From Aeromicrobium sp. (GTDB lineage: Bacteria; Actinomycetota; Coriobacteriia; Anaerosomatales; Anaerosomataceae), in NCBI GenBank assembly GCA_015351705.1, contig JADIIM010000032.1:42501-106500 (forward strand): 64,000 bases of DNA. Direction: 5' to 3'. The translations under genes were made by a program, and so were the position numbers. This document shows positions 36,030 through 44,154 of the stretch, in pieces. Each line of letters starts with the position of its first letter. Within the stretch, counting starts at the first letter, position 1. The notes under the pieces are model-generated. The model saw nothing but the letters and a program-made list of their open reading frames with translations. It was not told the DNA's origin and searched no databases.

Positions 36030-37330
36030 GAGGGGTCCTCCTCGGTGATGGTCACGTTGTCCATCAGCCACTCCAGAGCGCGACGGTGGATGATCTGCTC
36101 GCGCACAAGCGGCAGGACGCCGTTGCGGGTGAGCTCGGCACGCAGCTTGTCGGCATTGTGCCCCTCCTCGCCCGCGATGTCGGCGATGGCCGCGTCGAAC
36201 TCCTCGTCGGTGACCTCGAAGCCCTTCTCGCGGAACAGCGCCTCCAGTGCGAGTTCCTCGCGCACCCGCTGGGTGGCCTGCAACCTCATGTCGTCCTGGA
36301 TCTGCTCGGGCGTGGCGCCAGTGAGCTCGACGTACTGCTGGATGCCGATTCCGCGGGCCTCGAGGCTCTCGAAGAACTCCCGCATCATCGAGGAAGCTCG
36401 GCTCTCCACCATCTCCTGGGGCACCTCGCCCTCGAGACGCTCCGAGAGCGCCTTGAGCGCCTCGGCCTCACGCCGGTGCTCGGTGCCCGCCGCCTTGGCC
36501 GCCTCGAGCTTCTCCTTGACGTCTGCGCGGTACGCCTCCATCGACTCGAACCCGGCTGCCGACATCGCGAACTCGTCGTCGAGCTCGGGCAGGACCTTGG
36601 CCTTGACCTCGTGGACCTCGATCTCGAAGTGCGCGGTCTTACCCACGAACGACTCCTCCGAGGAGCCTTCAGGGATGGTGAACTCGGCAGTGGTGGATCC
36701 GCCGGCCATGGTGCCGATGAGCGCCTGGTCGAACTCGGGCGGCATCATGCCCCGGCCGGTCTCGTAGACGTACTTGTCGACCGTGTTTCCTTCGTACGCT
36801 TCGCCGTCCACGGTTCCGACGAACGAGAGCAGTACGTAGTCGCCATCGGCGACCGGTCGATCGACGATCTCGAGTGTGGCGAATCGCTCGCGCGTATGCT
36901 CGATCTGCGCGTCGACCTCACGGTCCGAGGCGATGCGCGACGGGACCGTGACGGCGAACTCCCCAGTGCTGCTGAGCGCAAGCTCAGGCCGCAGGGTGAC
37001 CTCGGCGGTGAAGGTGTAGTCCGCGCCAGGCTCGACCAGGTCGAGCTCGCCCACGTCAGGCTGTCCGTAGGTACGAACGCCCTCGGCCGAGATCGCCATG
37101 CCGAACGCCTCGGAGACGATCTCCTCCTGCGCCTCGGCGAGCACAGCTTCACGACCCACGTGCGTGTCGACGACCGGGCGCGGGGCCTTGCCCGGGCGGA
37201 AGCCGGGGATGCGGAGCTTGGCGCCGATACGCCCGTACGCTGCCGAGACCTCACGGTCCACATCGGCGACGGGAACGGTGATGGTCAGACGGGCACGCCC
37301 CCCGTCGAGGTACTCGATACTGGTCTCCAA
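36026..37330 (-). CDS. tig: Trigger factor
   Basis: Ribosome-bound chaperone and prolyl isomerase, 434 aa. The N-terminal ribosome-binding domain contains the GFRPGKAP signature loop. An FKBP-type domain follows ([15 protein letters not shown] to [16 protein letters not shown]), then the helical C-terminal arms. The start is TTG at 37330 with AGGAGG just upstream; the longer reading runs through the tRNA-Leu gene and is impossible. Confidence 0.95.
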   Translation of the reverse strand: METSIEYLDGGRARLTITVPVADVDREVSAAYGRIGAKLRIPGFRPGKAPRPVVDTHVGREAVLAEAQEEIVSEAFGMAISAEGVRTYGQPDVGELDLVEPGADYTFTAEVTLRPELALSSTGEFAVTVPSRIASDREVDAQIEHTRERFATLEIVDRPVADGDYVLLSFVGTVDGEAYEGNTVDKYVYETGRGMMPPEFDQALIGTMAGGSTTAEFTIPEGSSEESFVGKTAHFEIEVHEVKAKVLPELDDEFAMSAAGFESMEAYRADVKEKLEAAKAAGTEHRREAEALKALSERLEGEVPQEMVESRASSMMREFFESLEARGIGIQQYVELTGATPEQIQDDMRLQATQRVREELALEALFREKGFEVTDEEFDAAIADIAGEEGHNADKLRAELTRNGVLPLVREQIIHRRALEWLMDNVTITEEDPS

Positions 37331-37393
37331 CGGTCCTCCTGTCGATGGCCTGTTCCTCCGCGACCGGGCTTCGGCCCGCGGCGCGCTATGCTC

Positions 37394-37478
37394 TGGTGCG
37401 GGCGAGAGGACTCGAACCTCCACGAGTTGCCCCACCGGGACCTAAACCCGGCGCGTCTGCCAGTTCCGCCACGCCCGC
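37394..37478 (-). tRNA. tRNA-Leu (UAG)
   Basis: 85 nt including encoded CCA. Acceptor GCGGGCG/CGCCCGC, anticodon loop TTTAGGT giving TAG, long variable arm and TTCGAGT T-loop. It lies just upstream of tig. Confidence 0.95.
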
Positions 37479-37504
37479 GCGTGAATCGCCCGACAACTAT
37501 AGCA

Positions 37505-37532
37505 AAGGCCGGAAGCGGGAGCCTCCGGCCTT
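37505..37532 (-). terminator. Terminator after tRNA-Lys
   Basis: 9-bp stem AAGGCCGGA/TCCGGCCTT followed on the minus strand by TTTGC, between tRNA-Lys and tRNA-Leu. Confidence 0.65.
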
Positions 37533-37544
37533 CGAGAGTGCGTG

Positions 37545-37620
37545 TGGTGGGCCGTATAGGGATCGAACCTATGACCTTGGGATTAAGAGTCCCCTGCTCT
37601 ACCAGCTGAGCTAACGGCCC
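37545..37620 (-). tRNA. tRNA-Lys (CUU)
   Basis: 76 nt with encoded CCA. Acceptor GGGCCGT/ACGGCCC, anticodon loop CTCTTAA giving CTT. Confidence 0.95.
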
Positions 37621-37692
37621 GAACGCTCGCATATTGTAACCGCTCGGCCGCCGAATGCAAATCGGCGTCCGCGGGCCGACCAGCAGCCTCCG

Positions 37693-39387
37693 TCAAGACA
37701 GGCCGACCACGTTCCCGTGGGCATCGATGTCGATATGCTCGCCTGCCGGTTTCGCCGGCAGCCCCGGCATAGTGGTGATGTCGCCGCACAGCGCGTAGAC
37801 GAACCCCGCGCCCGCCGAGACGTGTACCTCGCGGACCGGCAGGCGCCAGCCCGTGGGGGCGCCTTTGAGGCGCGGGTCGTGGCTGAGCGAGAGGTGTGTC
37901 TTGGCCATGCACACCGGGACGTTGCAGAGCCCCGCATCGCTGATCGCCTGGATCGCATGCGACGCCTCGAACGAGAAGTCCACACTCGACGCCCCGTAGA
38001 TCTGCGTGGCGATCGCGGCGATCTTCTCGCGGATGGGAGCGTCGGAGGGGTAGGTGAACGTGAGATCGGACGGCTGCTCACAGGCGGCCACGACGGCCTC
38101 GGCAAGCTCGAGCCCGCCCCGTCCGCCCTCGGCATGCATCCTGTGCTCCACCACGGAATGTGCGCCGGCGTCTCGCGCCGCCCCGGCGATGAGCGCATGC
38201 TCGGCCGGCGTGTCGGTGGGGAACGTGTTGATCGCCACCACGACCGGGATGCCGAAGGACCGCACGTTGGCGATCTGCTTGGTGAGGTTCGGCATGCCGG
38301 CGGCGAGCGCATCGAGGTCCTCGGTCACGAGCCCCGGATCCAGCGGCCTGCCCGGGCGCACCTCGAAACGCCCCGAGTGCGACTTGAGCGCGCGCACCGT
38401 GCAGACGAGCACGGCGGCGTCCGGTGAGAGACCTGAGGCGCGGCACTTCATGTTCACGAACTTCTCGGCGCCCATGTCCGCACCGAAGCCCGCCTCGGTC
38501 ACGACGTAGTCGGCGAGCTTGAGCGCGATGCGGTCGGCAACGATCGAGCTGTTGCCCTGCGCGATGTTGGCGAACGGCCCGGCGTGGACGAACACCGGCC
38601 CGCCCTCGAGGTCCTGCATCAGGTTGGGCTTGATCGTCTCACGCATGAGGACCGTCATCGCGCCGGCCACCTTGAGGTCCTCGGTCGTGACCGGGCGGCC
38701 GTCGTGGGTCTCCGCCACGATGATCCGGCCGATGCGGGCACGCAGGTCGTGCACGTTCTCGGCAAGCGCAAGGATCGCCATGAGCTCGCTTGCCACGGTG
38801 ATCTCGAAGCGCGTCTGCCGCGGCACGCCGTCGATCCGGCCGCCGAGCCCCACGACCACGTGTCTGAGCGCACGGTCCGAGATGTCCAGCACCCGCGGCC
38901 AGGAAACCGAGTGGGGCTCTATCCCGAGTTCGTTGCCGTGATAGATGTGGTTGTCGATGAACGCGGCACAGAGGTTGTGTGCCGCGGTTATGGCGTGCAC
39001 GTCGCCGGTGAGGTGGAGGTTGATGTCCTCCATCGGCACGACCTGCGCGTAGCCGCCACCGGCCGCGCCACCTTTGATCCCGAAGACGGGTCCGAGAGAC
39101 GGCTGCCGGATGCAGGAGAACGCGGTGTGGCCGGCCGCGCGCAGCGCCTGTCCGAGGCCGACGGTGGTGAGCGTCTTGCCTTCACCGAGCGGCGTGGGGG
39201 TTATGGCGGTGACAAGGACGTACTTGCCGTCGGGGCGTCCGGCGAGGCGGTCGAGCACTCGGAGCGAGACCTTGGCCTTGTGTCGGCCGTTCGGCTCGAT
39301 CTCGTCGGGCAGCAAGCCGAGGTCCTCGCCTATCTCGCGGGCGGGCCTGAGGGTGGCCTGGTGTGCGATCTCGATGTCCGACAGCAT
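37693..39387 (-). CDS. fhs: Formate-tetrahydrofolate ligase
   Basis: ATP-dependent formation of 10-formyl-THF from formate, 564 aa. The nucleotide loop is TPTPLGEGKTLTTVGLGQ. The cation/THF region IRQPSLGPVFGIKGGAAGGG and the C-terminal GAGFVYALCGDI are typical. The ATG at 39387 has AAGGAG upstream; the longer ORF extends into the tRNA terminator region. In anaerobes this is either the entry of the Wood-Ljungdahl methyl branch or a purine/formate route; nothing else of that pathway is in the window. Confidence 0.96.
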   Translation of the reverse strand: MLSDIEIAHQATLRPAREIGEDLGLLPDEIEPNGRHKAKVSLRVLDRLAGRPDGKYVLVTAITPTPLGEGKTLTTVGLGQALRAAGHTAFSCIRQPSLGPVFGIKGGAAGGGYAQVVPMEDINLHLTGDVHAITAAHNLCAAFIDNHIYHGNELGIEPHSVSWPRVLDISDRALRHVVVGLGGRIDGVPRQTRFEITVASELMAILALAENVHDLRARIGRIIVAETHDGRPVTTEDLKVAGAMTVLMRETIKPNLMQDLEGGPVFVHAGPFANIAQGNSSIVADRIALKLADYVVTEAGFGADMGAEKFVNMKCRASGLSPDAAVLVCTVRALKSHSGRFEVRPGRPLDPGLVTEDLDALAAGMPNLTKQIANVRSFGIPVVVAINTFPTDTPAEHALIAGAARDAGAHSVVEHRMHAEGGRGGLELAEAVVAACEQPSDLTFTYPSDAPIREKIAAIATQIYGASSVDFSFEASHAIQAISDAGLCNVPVCMAKTHLSLSHDPRLKGAPTGWRLPVREVHVSAGAGFVYALCGDITTMPGLPAKPAGEHIDIDAHGNVVGLS

Positions 39388-39490
39388 GACTCGCTCCTTC
39401 GTCCCGGGTCGGCTGGGCGACCCGCTCGGCTGTAGCGGCCCGTACCGTTCATGCCCGTTGCCACACACGCTTCATCGACCCGGGCAACAC

Positions 39491-39515
39491 GATGGCCCGC
39501 ACCAGGCGGGCCATC
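39491..39515 (-). terminator. Terminator of the tRNA array
   Basis: Perfect 10-bp stem GATGGCCCGC/GCGGGCCATC with 5-nt loop just after tRNA-His in the direction of transcription. Confidence 0.65.
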
Positions 39516-39527
39516 GTCGGAGACACA

Positions 39528-39605
39528 TGGGGTGGGTAACGGGACTCGAACCCGCGACCTTCGGAGCCACAGTCCGACGCTCTAACCAACTGAGCTACAC
39601 CCACC
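39528..39605 (-). tRNA. tRNA-His (GUG)
   Basis: Anticodon loop CTGTGGC gives GTG. An encoded extra 5' G pairs with discriminator C, as expected for tRNA-His; CCA is encoded. Last of the Pro-Gly-Arg-His array. Confidence 0.95.
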
Positions 39606-39615
39606 ATGTTGTGGC

Positions 39616-39692
39616 TGGCACGCCCGGAGGGATTCGAACCCCCGACCTAGAGATTAGAAGTCTCCCGCTCTATCCAACTGAGCTACGGGCGC
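39616..39692 (-). tRNA. tRNA-Arg (UCU)
   Basis: 77 nt with encoded CCA; acceptor GCGCCCG, anticodon loop CTTCTAA giving TCT. Confidence 0.95.
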
Positions 39693-39779
39693 ATTTCGAG
39701 CCGCCGGAGTGCCGAGAGAGAACGGTACCTGCGGCGTCTTCGCTTGTCAATCGGCGCCTGACACGCCGGTGGACTGTCA

Positions 39780-39855
39780 TGGAGCGGCGGACGGGACTCG
39801 AACCCGCAACAATCAGCTTGGAAGGCTGATGCTCTACCAATTGAACTACCGCCGC
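39780..39855 (-). tRNA. tRNA-Gly (UCC)
   Basis: 76 nt with encoded CCA; acceptor GCGGCGG, anticodon loop CTTCCAA giving TCC. Confidence 0.95.
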
Positions 39856-39859
39856 GTAC

Positions 39860-39936
39860 TGGTCGGGCCGGCGGGATTCGAACCCACGACCCTCTGCTCC
39901 CAAAGCAGATGCGCTACCAAGCTGCGCTACGGCCCG
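39860..39936 (-). tRNA. tRNA-Pro (UGG)
   Basis: 77 nt with encoded CCA; acceptor CGGGCCG, anticodon loop TTTGGGA giving TGG. First of the array, 4 bases from tRNA-Gly. Confidence 0.95.
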
Positions 39937-39991
39937 ACGTCGAACCCGAGTGAGGCCCTCTTTCGGACCTGTGTGCTCGAGAGCATCGCTA

Positions 39992-40020
39992 AGTATAGGG
40001 GGGCTTCGGCGCGCGGGCAA
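39992..40020 (-). promoter_or_regulatory. Promoter of the tRNA Pro-Gly-Arg-His array
   Basis: Minus-strand TTGCCC, 17-bp spacer, TATACT, 55 bases before tRNA-Pro. Confidence 0.7.
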
Positions 40021-40023
40021 ACC

Positions 40024-40632
40024 CTATCGGCCGAGCGCCTCCGCAAGTGCACGAAGCGCGGCCCCGCGATGGCTGATCCGGTTCTTCTCGTCCATGGCGA
40101 GGTCGGCCATCGTGCGGCCGGGCGCCGCGGCCGGCAGGAAGATCGGGTCGTAGCCGAAACCGCCCGCGCCGTGCCCGCTGAAGCCCACCGAGCCCTCGCA
40201 TGCGCCCTCGGCCACCGTCTCGGCGCCCTCCGCGTCCACGAACACGACCACGCTTCGGAACCGCGCCGTGCGCTGACCGGCGGGAACACGCGCAAGGGCC
40301 GCGAGCAGCTTCTCGTTGTTGTCGGCGTCAGTCGCATCGGCGCCGGCATAGCGCGCCGAGTACACACCCGGCTCGCCGCCGAGCGCGTCGACCTCAAGCC
40401 CCGAGTCATCGGCGAGTGCGGGAAGCCCGAACGCCTCGAGGTACGCGCGGGCCTTGAGTCGCGCGTTCTCCTCGAAGGTGGCGCCCGTCTCGTCCACGTG
40501 AAGCGGCATGCGGCCGAGGTCTGACGCGGTCACGAACTCGAACCCCGTCCCGGCGAGCGCCGCGCGGATCTCATCGAGCTTGCCGCGGTTGGCGGTGGCC
40601 ACGACCACGCGCCGCGCGCTATCCCCGCTCAC
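40024..40632 (-). CDS. rdgB: XTP/dITP pyrophosphatase (RdgB/HAM1 family)
   Basis: House-cleaning enzyme that hydrolyses non-canonical purine triphosphates, 202 aa. Family motifs: VVATANRGKLDEIR, GATFEENARLKA, ALADDSGLEVDALGG and the C-terminal ISHRGAAL. The start chosen is the GTG at 40632 with GAGGTG upstream, which makes a 14-base overlap with rph. The rph-rdgB pairing is common in Gram-positive bacteria. Confidence 0.94.
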   Translation of the reverse strand: MSGDSARRVVVATANRGKLDEIRAALAGTGFEFVTASDLGRMPLHVDETGATFEENARLKARAYLEAFGLPALADDSGLEVDALGGEPGVYSARYAGADATDADNNEKLLAALARVPAGQRTARFRSVVVFVDAEGAETVAEGACEGSVGFSGHGAGGFGYDPIFLPAAAPGRTMADLAMDEKNRISHRGAALRALAEALGR

Positions 40633-41368
40633 TGAACACCTCGATGTCCTCGGCGAGCACCTTACGCTGGATCTCCACGAGCCGGGCCGAGCCCGCAAGC
40701 GCAAGGTCCAGAAGCCCGTCCAGCCGCTGTCGGTCGAACGGCGTGCGCTCGCCCGTACCCTGTACCTCGATGAATCGCCCCGTGCCGTCGCAGACCACGT
40801 TCATGTCCACCTCGGCGATCGAATCCTCGGCGTAGTCCAAGTCGAGGCACATCACTCCGTCGACGAGCCCGACCGAGGTGGCCGCCACATGATCGATGGC
40901 CGGGCTTTCGCTGATGCGCCCCGCCGTCTTCCACGTGGCGAAGGCGTCGGCCATAGCGATGAACGCGCCGGTGATGGCCGCCGTCCGGGTACCGCCGTCG
41001 GCCTGTATCACGTCACAGTCGATGTTGAGGGTGTACTCGCCGCCCATCCCGGCCATGTCGACCACGGAGCGCAGCGAGCGGCCGATCAGCCGCTGGATCT
41101 CGTGCGTCCGTCCACCGGGCGCGCCCTGGGACACTTCACGGCGCGTGCGCGTGTGCGTGGAGGCCGGCAAGAGCGAGTACTCGGCGGTCACCCAGCCGAG
41201 CCCGCTGCCCCGCCGCCAGCCGGCGATGGTGTCGGCGAACGTCGCCGCACACAGCACTTTGGTGTCGCCGAGCTCGAACAGGCACGAACCGTGCGCGTGC
41301 CTCAGGTACCGTCTCGTGATGGTGACGGGCCGCATCTGGTCGGTCCCGCGTCCTCCCGCTCGCTGCAC
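40619..41368 (-). CDS. rph: Ribonuclease PH
   Basis: Phosphorolytic 3'-5' exoribonuclease that trims tRNA ends, about 249 aa. Visible motifs are RGTDQMRPVTITR, GSCLFELGDTKVLCAA, GGRTHEIQRLIGRSLR and ALAGSARL. The start is the GTG at 41368, 7 bases after GAGGAGG; the ORF's earlier GTG at 41383 is part of that ribosome site. It fits beside the tRNA array. Confidence 0.95.
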   Translation of the reverse strand: MQRAGGRGTDQMRPVTITRRYLRHAHGSCLFELGDTKVLCAATFADTIAGWRRGSGLGWVTAEYSLLPASTHTRTRREVSQGAPGGRTHEIQRLIGRSLRSVVDMAGMGGEYTLNIDCDVIQADGGTRTAAITGAFIAMADAFATWKTAGRISESPAIDHVAATSVGLVDGVMCLDLDYAEDSIAEVDMNVVCDGTGRFIEVQGTGERTPFDRQRLDGLLDLALAGSARLVEIQRKVLAEDIEVFSERG

Positions 41369-41379
41369 GGCAGGCCTCC

Positions 41380-42132
41380 TCACCGGTCGATATCGATGGT
41401 CTCGAGTTCATCGGCCACGATAACACGCCCGCCGAAGCGCTCGCCCGCCTCGCGCGCGGCCGCGGCACGGTCCACCGTGGGCCACAGATGGGTGAGCACG
41501 AGCGTGCCAGCGTCGGCCTCACGCGCCAGGTCCCCGGCCTCGGCAGGGGTCATGTGCGCCGCACGCCCCGCGTATGCCGGCGGGAGCGTGGCCTCGGCGA
41601 GCAGCACCTGCGCGCCACGAGCGGTCTCAAGCGCCGCCGCGCCGTACGCCGTGTCCGAGGTGTAGACCAGCCGCAGGTCGTCCGACTCGGCCACGAGAGC
41701 GTAGGTAGGATCCACGTGGTCGACGCGCCGCGGCGTCACGCAGAGGCCGCCCACGCGAACCGGCTCGCCCTCCTTAAGCGGCCGCACCTCGAACGCCTCG
41801 GCAAGCTCCTGCGCCCCGCGCACAGACAGAACCGAGGCGATCCGGTCGAACAGGCCGGCGGGGAGGTAGAGGGGAAGCGGCGGAAGCGCGCCTGCCGGGG
41901 CGTAGCGCAGCGCCGCCTGCAGCGCGTAGAGGTCGGCGAAGTGATCGGTGTGGCCGTGCGTGATGAACACGGCATCGAGCGTGGTAGGGTCGGTCACCCG
42001 CCCGAGGTTGGCAAGCACGCCGTTCCCGCAGTCCATCAGCACGCGCGCGCCGTCAGCGGTCACAAGATGACCCGCGCACGCGCGCCCGGCGTCCGGGTAC
42101 GATGCCGCCGAGCCGAGTACGGTCAGCCGCAT
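41380..42132 (-). CDS. Metallo-beta-lactamase-fold hydrolase (RNase Z/ElaC-like)
   Basis: About 250 aa MBL-fold protein. It begins MRLTVLGSAASYPDAGRACAG and has the metal motif THGHTDHFADL, a VDHVDPTYAL segment, TSDTAYG and a distal LTHLWPT His. The fold matches the RNase Z subgroup of MBL proteins but it is shorter than true tRNase Z, so the substrate is uncertain. The ATG at 42132 overlaps the murI stop as TGATG; an in-frame GTG three bases earlier is also possible. A murI-MBL-rph-rdgB order is seen in many Gram-positive genomes. Confidence 0.82.
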   Translation of the reverse strand: MRLTVLGSAASYPDAGRACAGHLVTADGARVLMDCGNGVLANLGRVTDPTTLDAVFITHGHTDHFADLYALQAALRYAPAGALPPLPLYLPAGLFDRIASVLSVRGAQELAEAFEVRPLKEGEPVRVGGLCVTPRRVDHVDPTYALVAESDDLRLVYTSDTAYGAAALETARGAQVLLAEATLPPAYAGRAAHMTPAEAGDLAREADAGTLVLTHLWPTVDRAAAAREAGERFGGRVIVADELETIDIDR

Positions 42133-43028
42133 CACGTCGGGCCCTCGCCCACCACGCCGCTCTCAAGGGCCGCCAGCTCGCTGGTCCCCACGCCGATGAC
42201 CTCGGGAAGCGGACGCCGCAGCACGCGGGCGCCGAGCGCGGAGAACTCGGCCAGGTCGCCTGTGGTCGCATAGAGCTCCGTGCGCGGTGAACCGGTCGCG
42301 GCCAGGTCGCCGCGCATGCCGAGCGTCTCGGCCACTTCGCGTGCGGTCTCCTCGGCCGACGAGATCAGCCGCACGCGCGAACCCATCGCCTGCTGGATGG
42401 CCGGCGCAAGCAGCGGGAAGTGTGTGCAGCCTAAGACGAGCGTGTCGACCCCGTTGCGCTTGAGCGGATCGAGGTAGTCGCGCGCCATCTCGTAGAACGA
42501 CGGGCGCACGAACACGTCGGTGGTGTGCGACAACCAGTCCTCGAGCGCGCCGGGGCCCATCCGAAGACCCTGCTCGACGATGTCGACGAACCGAGGAGTG
42601 GCGACCGAGTAGACCGTGACGCCGGCGTCGAGCGCGCGCACCGCGGTGCTGTAGGCGCCCGAGGCCACGGTGCCCACCGTGCCGATGACGCCCACGCGTC
42701 GGTTGGCGGTCGCCCGCACCGCCGCTCGCGCACCCGGCTCGATGACGCCGATCACGGGCACGTCGAACACCTGCTGGGCGAGCGCGAGCCCTGCCGCGCT
42801 CGCGGTGTTGCATGCGATGACGATCATCTTGACGCGCCTGTGAACCAGCCAGGCGCCGATCTGTAGGACGAACGAACGGACCTCGTCCGCGCTGCGCGGC
42901 CCGTACGGGCAGCGCGCGGTATCGCCGAGGTACACGACGCTCTCGTGAGGAAGCGCACGCATGATCTCGCCGGCTACGGTCAGACCGCCGAGCCCCGAGT
43001 CAAAGATACCGATGGGCAGGTCTCTCAT
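42132..43028 (-). CDS. murI: Glutamate racemase
   Basis: Makes D-glutamate for peptidoglycan, 298 aa. The catalytic cysteines are in ACNTASAA and LGCTHFPLL; the N-terminus GIFDSGLGGLTV is the family hallmark. The ATG at 43028 has no Shine-Dalgarno. TATACT ends only 7 bases upstream, so the message is probably leaderless. Confidence 0.95.
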   Translation of the reverse strand: MRDLPIGIFDSGLGGLTVAGEIMRALPHESVVYLGDTARCPYGPRSADEVRSFVLQIGAWLVHRRVKMIVIACNTASAAGLALAQQVFDVPVIGVIEPGARAAVRATANRRVGVIGTVGTVASGAYSTAVRALDAGVTVYSVATPRFVDIVEQGLRMGPGALEDWLSHTTDVFVRPSFYEMARDYLDPLKRNGVDTLVLGCTHFPLLAPAIQQAMGSRVRLISSAEETAREVAETLGMRGDLAATGSPRTELYATTGDLAEFSALGARVLRRPLPEVIGVGTSELAALESGVVGEGPT

Positions 43029-43035
43029 GCAGGTG

Positions 43036-43041
43036 AGTATA
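43036..43041 (-). promoter_or_regulatory. -10 box giving a probable leaderless murI transcript
   Basis: Minus-strand TATACT with CACCTGC between it and the murI ATG, placing the transcription start at or next to the A of ATG. The -35 region is weak. A small hairpin (GGTCC-TTGAG-GGACC) just upstream may end the cheB transcript. Confidence 0.55.
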
Positions 43042-43074
43042 GCCCGTCTGGTCCCTCAAGGACCCCGGCGGGCG

Positions 43075-44130
43075 TCACTTCCCGCATACCACCCGCTCGA
43101 TCTCCGCGGCGATCTCGTGCACCGGAAGCACCGCGCCCGCAGCGCCGGCATCGATGGCGGCCTTGGGCATGCCCCACACCGTCGAGGTCGCCTCGTCCTG
43201 GGCGATGGTGATCGCGCCTCGGTCATGCATCGCCTTGAGCCCGCGCGCGCCATCGGCCCCCATCCCCGTGAGCAGCACGCCGATGGCATGACGGGCATAG
43301 CTGACGGCCGCGGACTCGAACAGCGTGTCAGCCGAGGGGATGTACAGTTGGCCCGAGGCCGGCCGGGTGAAGCGGAGCGTGCGTCCGTCGACCTCCATGT
43401 TGATGCCGGTGGCCGCAAGGTAGGCCACCCCGGCTTCGATGACGTCACCGTCTGAAGCCGCTACGACCTTCATCCGGCAACCCGCGTCGAGCCAGTTCGC
43501 GAGCCCGGGTACGAAACCGTCGGCGATGTGCTGCGCGATGACGACGGGCGTGGGCAGTTCTGCGGGAAGTCGGCCGAGTACGTTCAGCAGCGCCGACGGA
43601 CCGCCCGTCGACGAACCGATCGCGACGAGCGAGACGCGTCCCGGAGGCCGGTGGTCCCCCACGGCCTCCTTATGCCGCTCCCCGGTCGTGTGACGACCCC
43701 GGATGTGCGTGATGACCTTGACCTTCGAGAGGATCTTCACCCGGCGGATGACGTCAAGGCCGATACTCTCAAGGGCCGCCCAGTCCCTGGGCTCAGGCTT
43801 CTTGATGACCTCCAGCGCGCCCATGGACAGGGCGTCGAACGCGCGACCCATCCCCTCGCCGTAGACCGATGAGGACACGACAAGGATCGGCGTCGGCGTG
43901 TACGCCATTATCCGCTCGGTGGCCTCCAGACCGTCCATGACCGGCATGTGGATGTCCATGGTCACGAGGTCCGGCCGGAGGCGGGCGACCGCCTCGACGG
44001 CCTCCTTGCCGTTCGTGGCCGTGCCGACGATCTCGATCCCCTCATCGCTTGAGAGGATCTGTGCAAGCATCTCGCGCGCGACGAGCGAGTCGTCGGCGAT
44101 CAAGACGCGGATGCGCGCAGCCTTGTCCAC
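43075..44130 (-). CDS. cheB: Chemotaxis protein-glutamate methylesterase CheB
   Basis: Response-regulator esterase/deamidase that resets receptor methylation, 351 aa. The receiver domain has ADDS, phospho-Asp in VTMDIHMPVMDG and Lys in VIKKPEP. The catalytic domain has the Ser of GSSTGGPSAL, His of AQHIADG and Asp of LTGMGADGARG, so it is intact. It starts GTG at 44130 and is the last gene of the chemosensory operon. Confidence 0.95.
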   Translation of the reverse strand: MDKAARIRVLIADDSLVAREMLAQILSSDEGIEIVGTATNGKEAVEAVARLRPDLVTMDIHMPVMDGLEATERIMAYTPTPILVVSSSVYGEGMGRAFDALSMGALEVIKKPEPRDWAALESIGLDVIRRVKILSKVKVITHIRGRHTTGERHKEAVGDHRPPGRVSLVAIGSSTGGPSALLNVLGRLPAELPTPVVIAQHIADGFVPGLANWLDAGCRMKVVAASDGDVIEAGVAYLAATGINMEVDGRTLRFTRPASGQLYIPSADTLFESAAVSYARHAIGVLLTGMGADGARGLKAMHDRGAITIAQDEATSTVWGMPKAAIDAGAAGAVLPVHEIAAEIERVVCGK

Positions 44131-44154
44131 ATGCCCCCCTCGGCCAGCTGGATG

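Noticed and set aside
37331-37435. N-terminal extension of trigger factor
   Set aside because: It would run into the tRNA-Leu gene; TTG at 37330 has its own AGGAGG.
37285-37632. 115-aa open frame across two tRNA genes
   Set aside because: It spans tRNA-Leu and tRNA-Lys, so it cannot be a protein gene.
39528-39936. Repeat array with spacers resembling CRISPR
   Set aside because: The recurring GGTTCGA and similar blocks are T-arms of four tRNA genes, not repeats with spacers.
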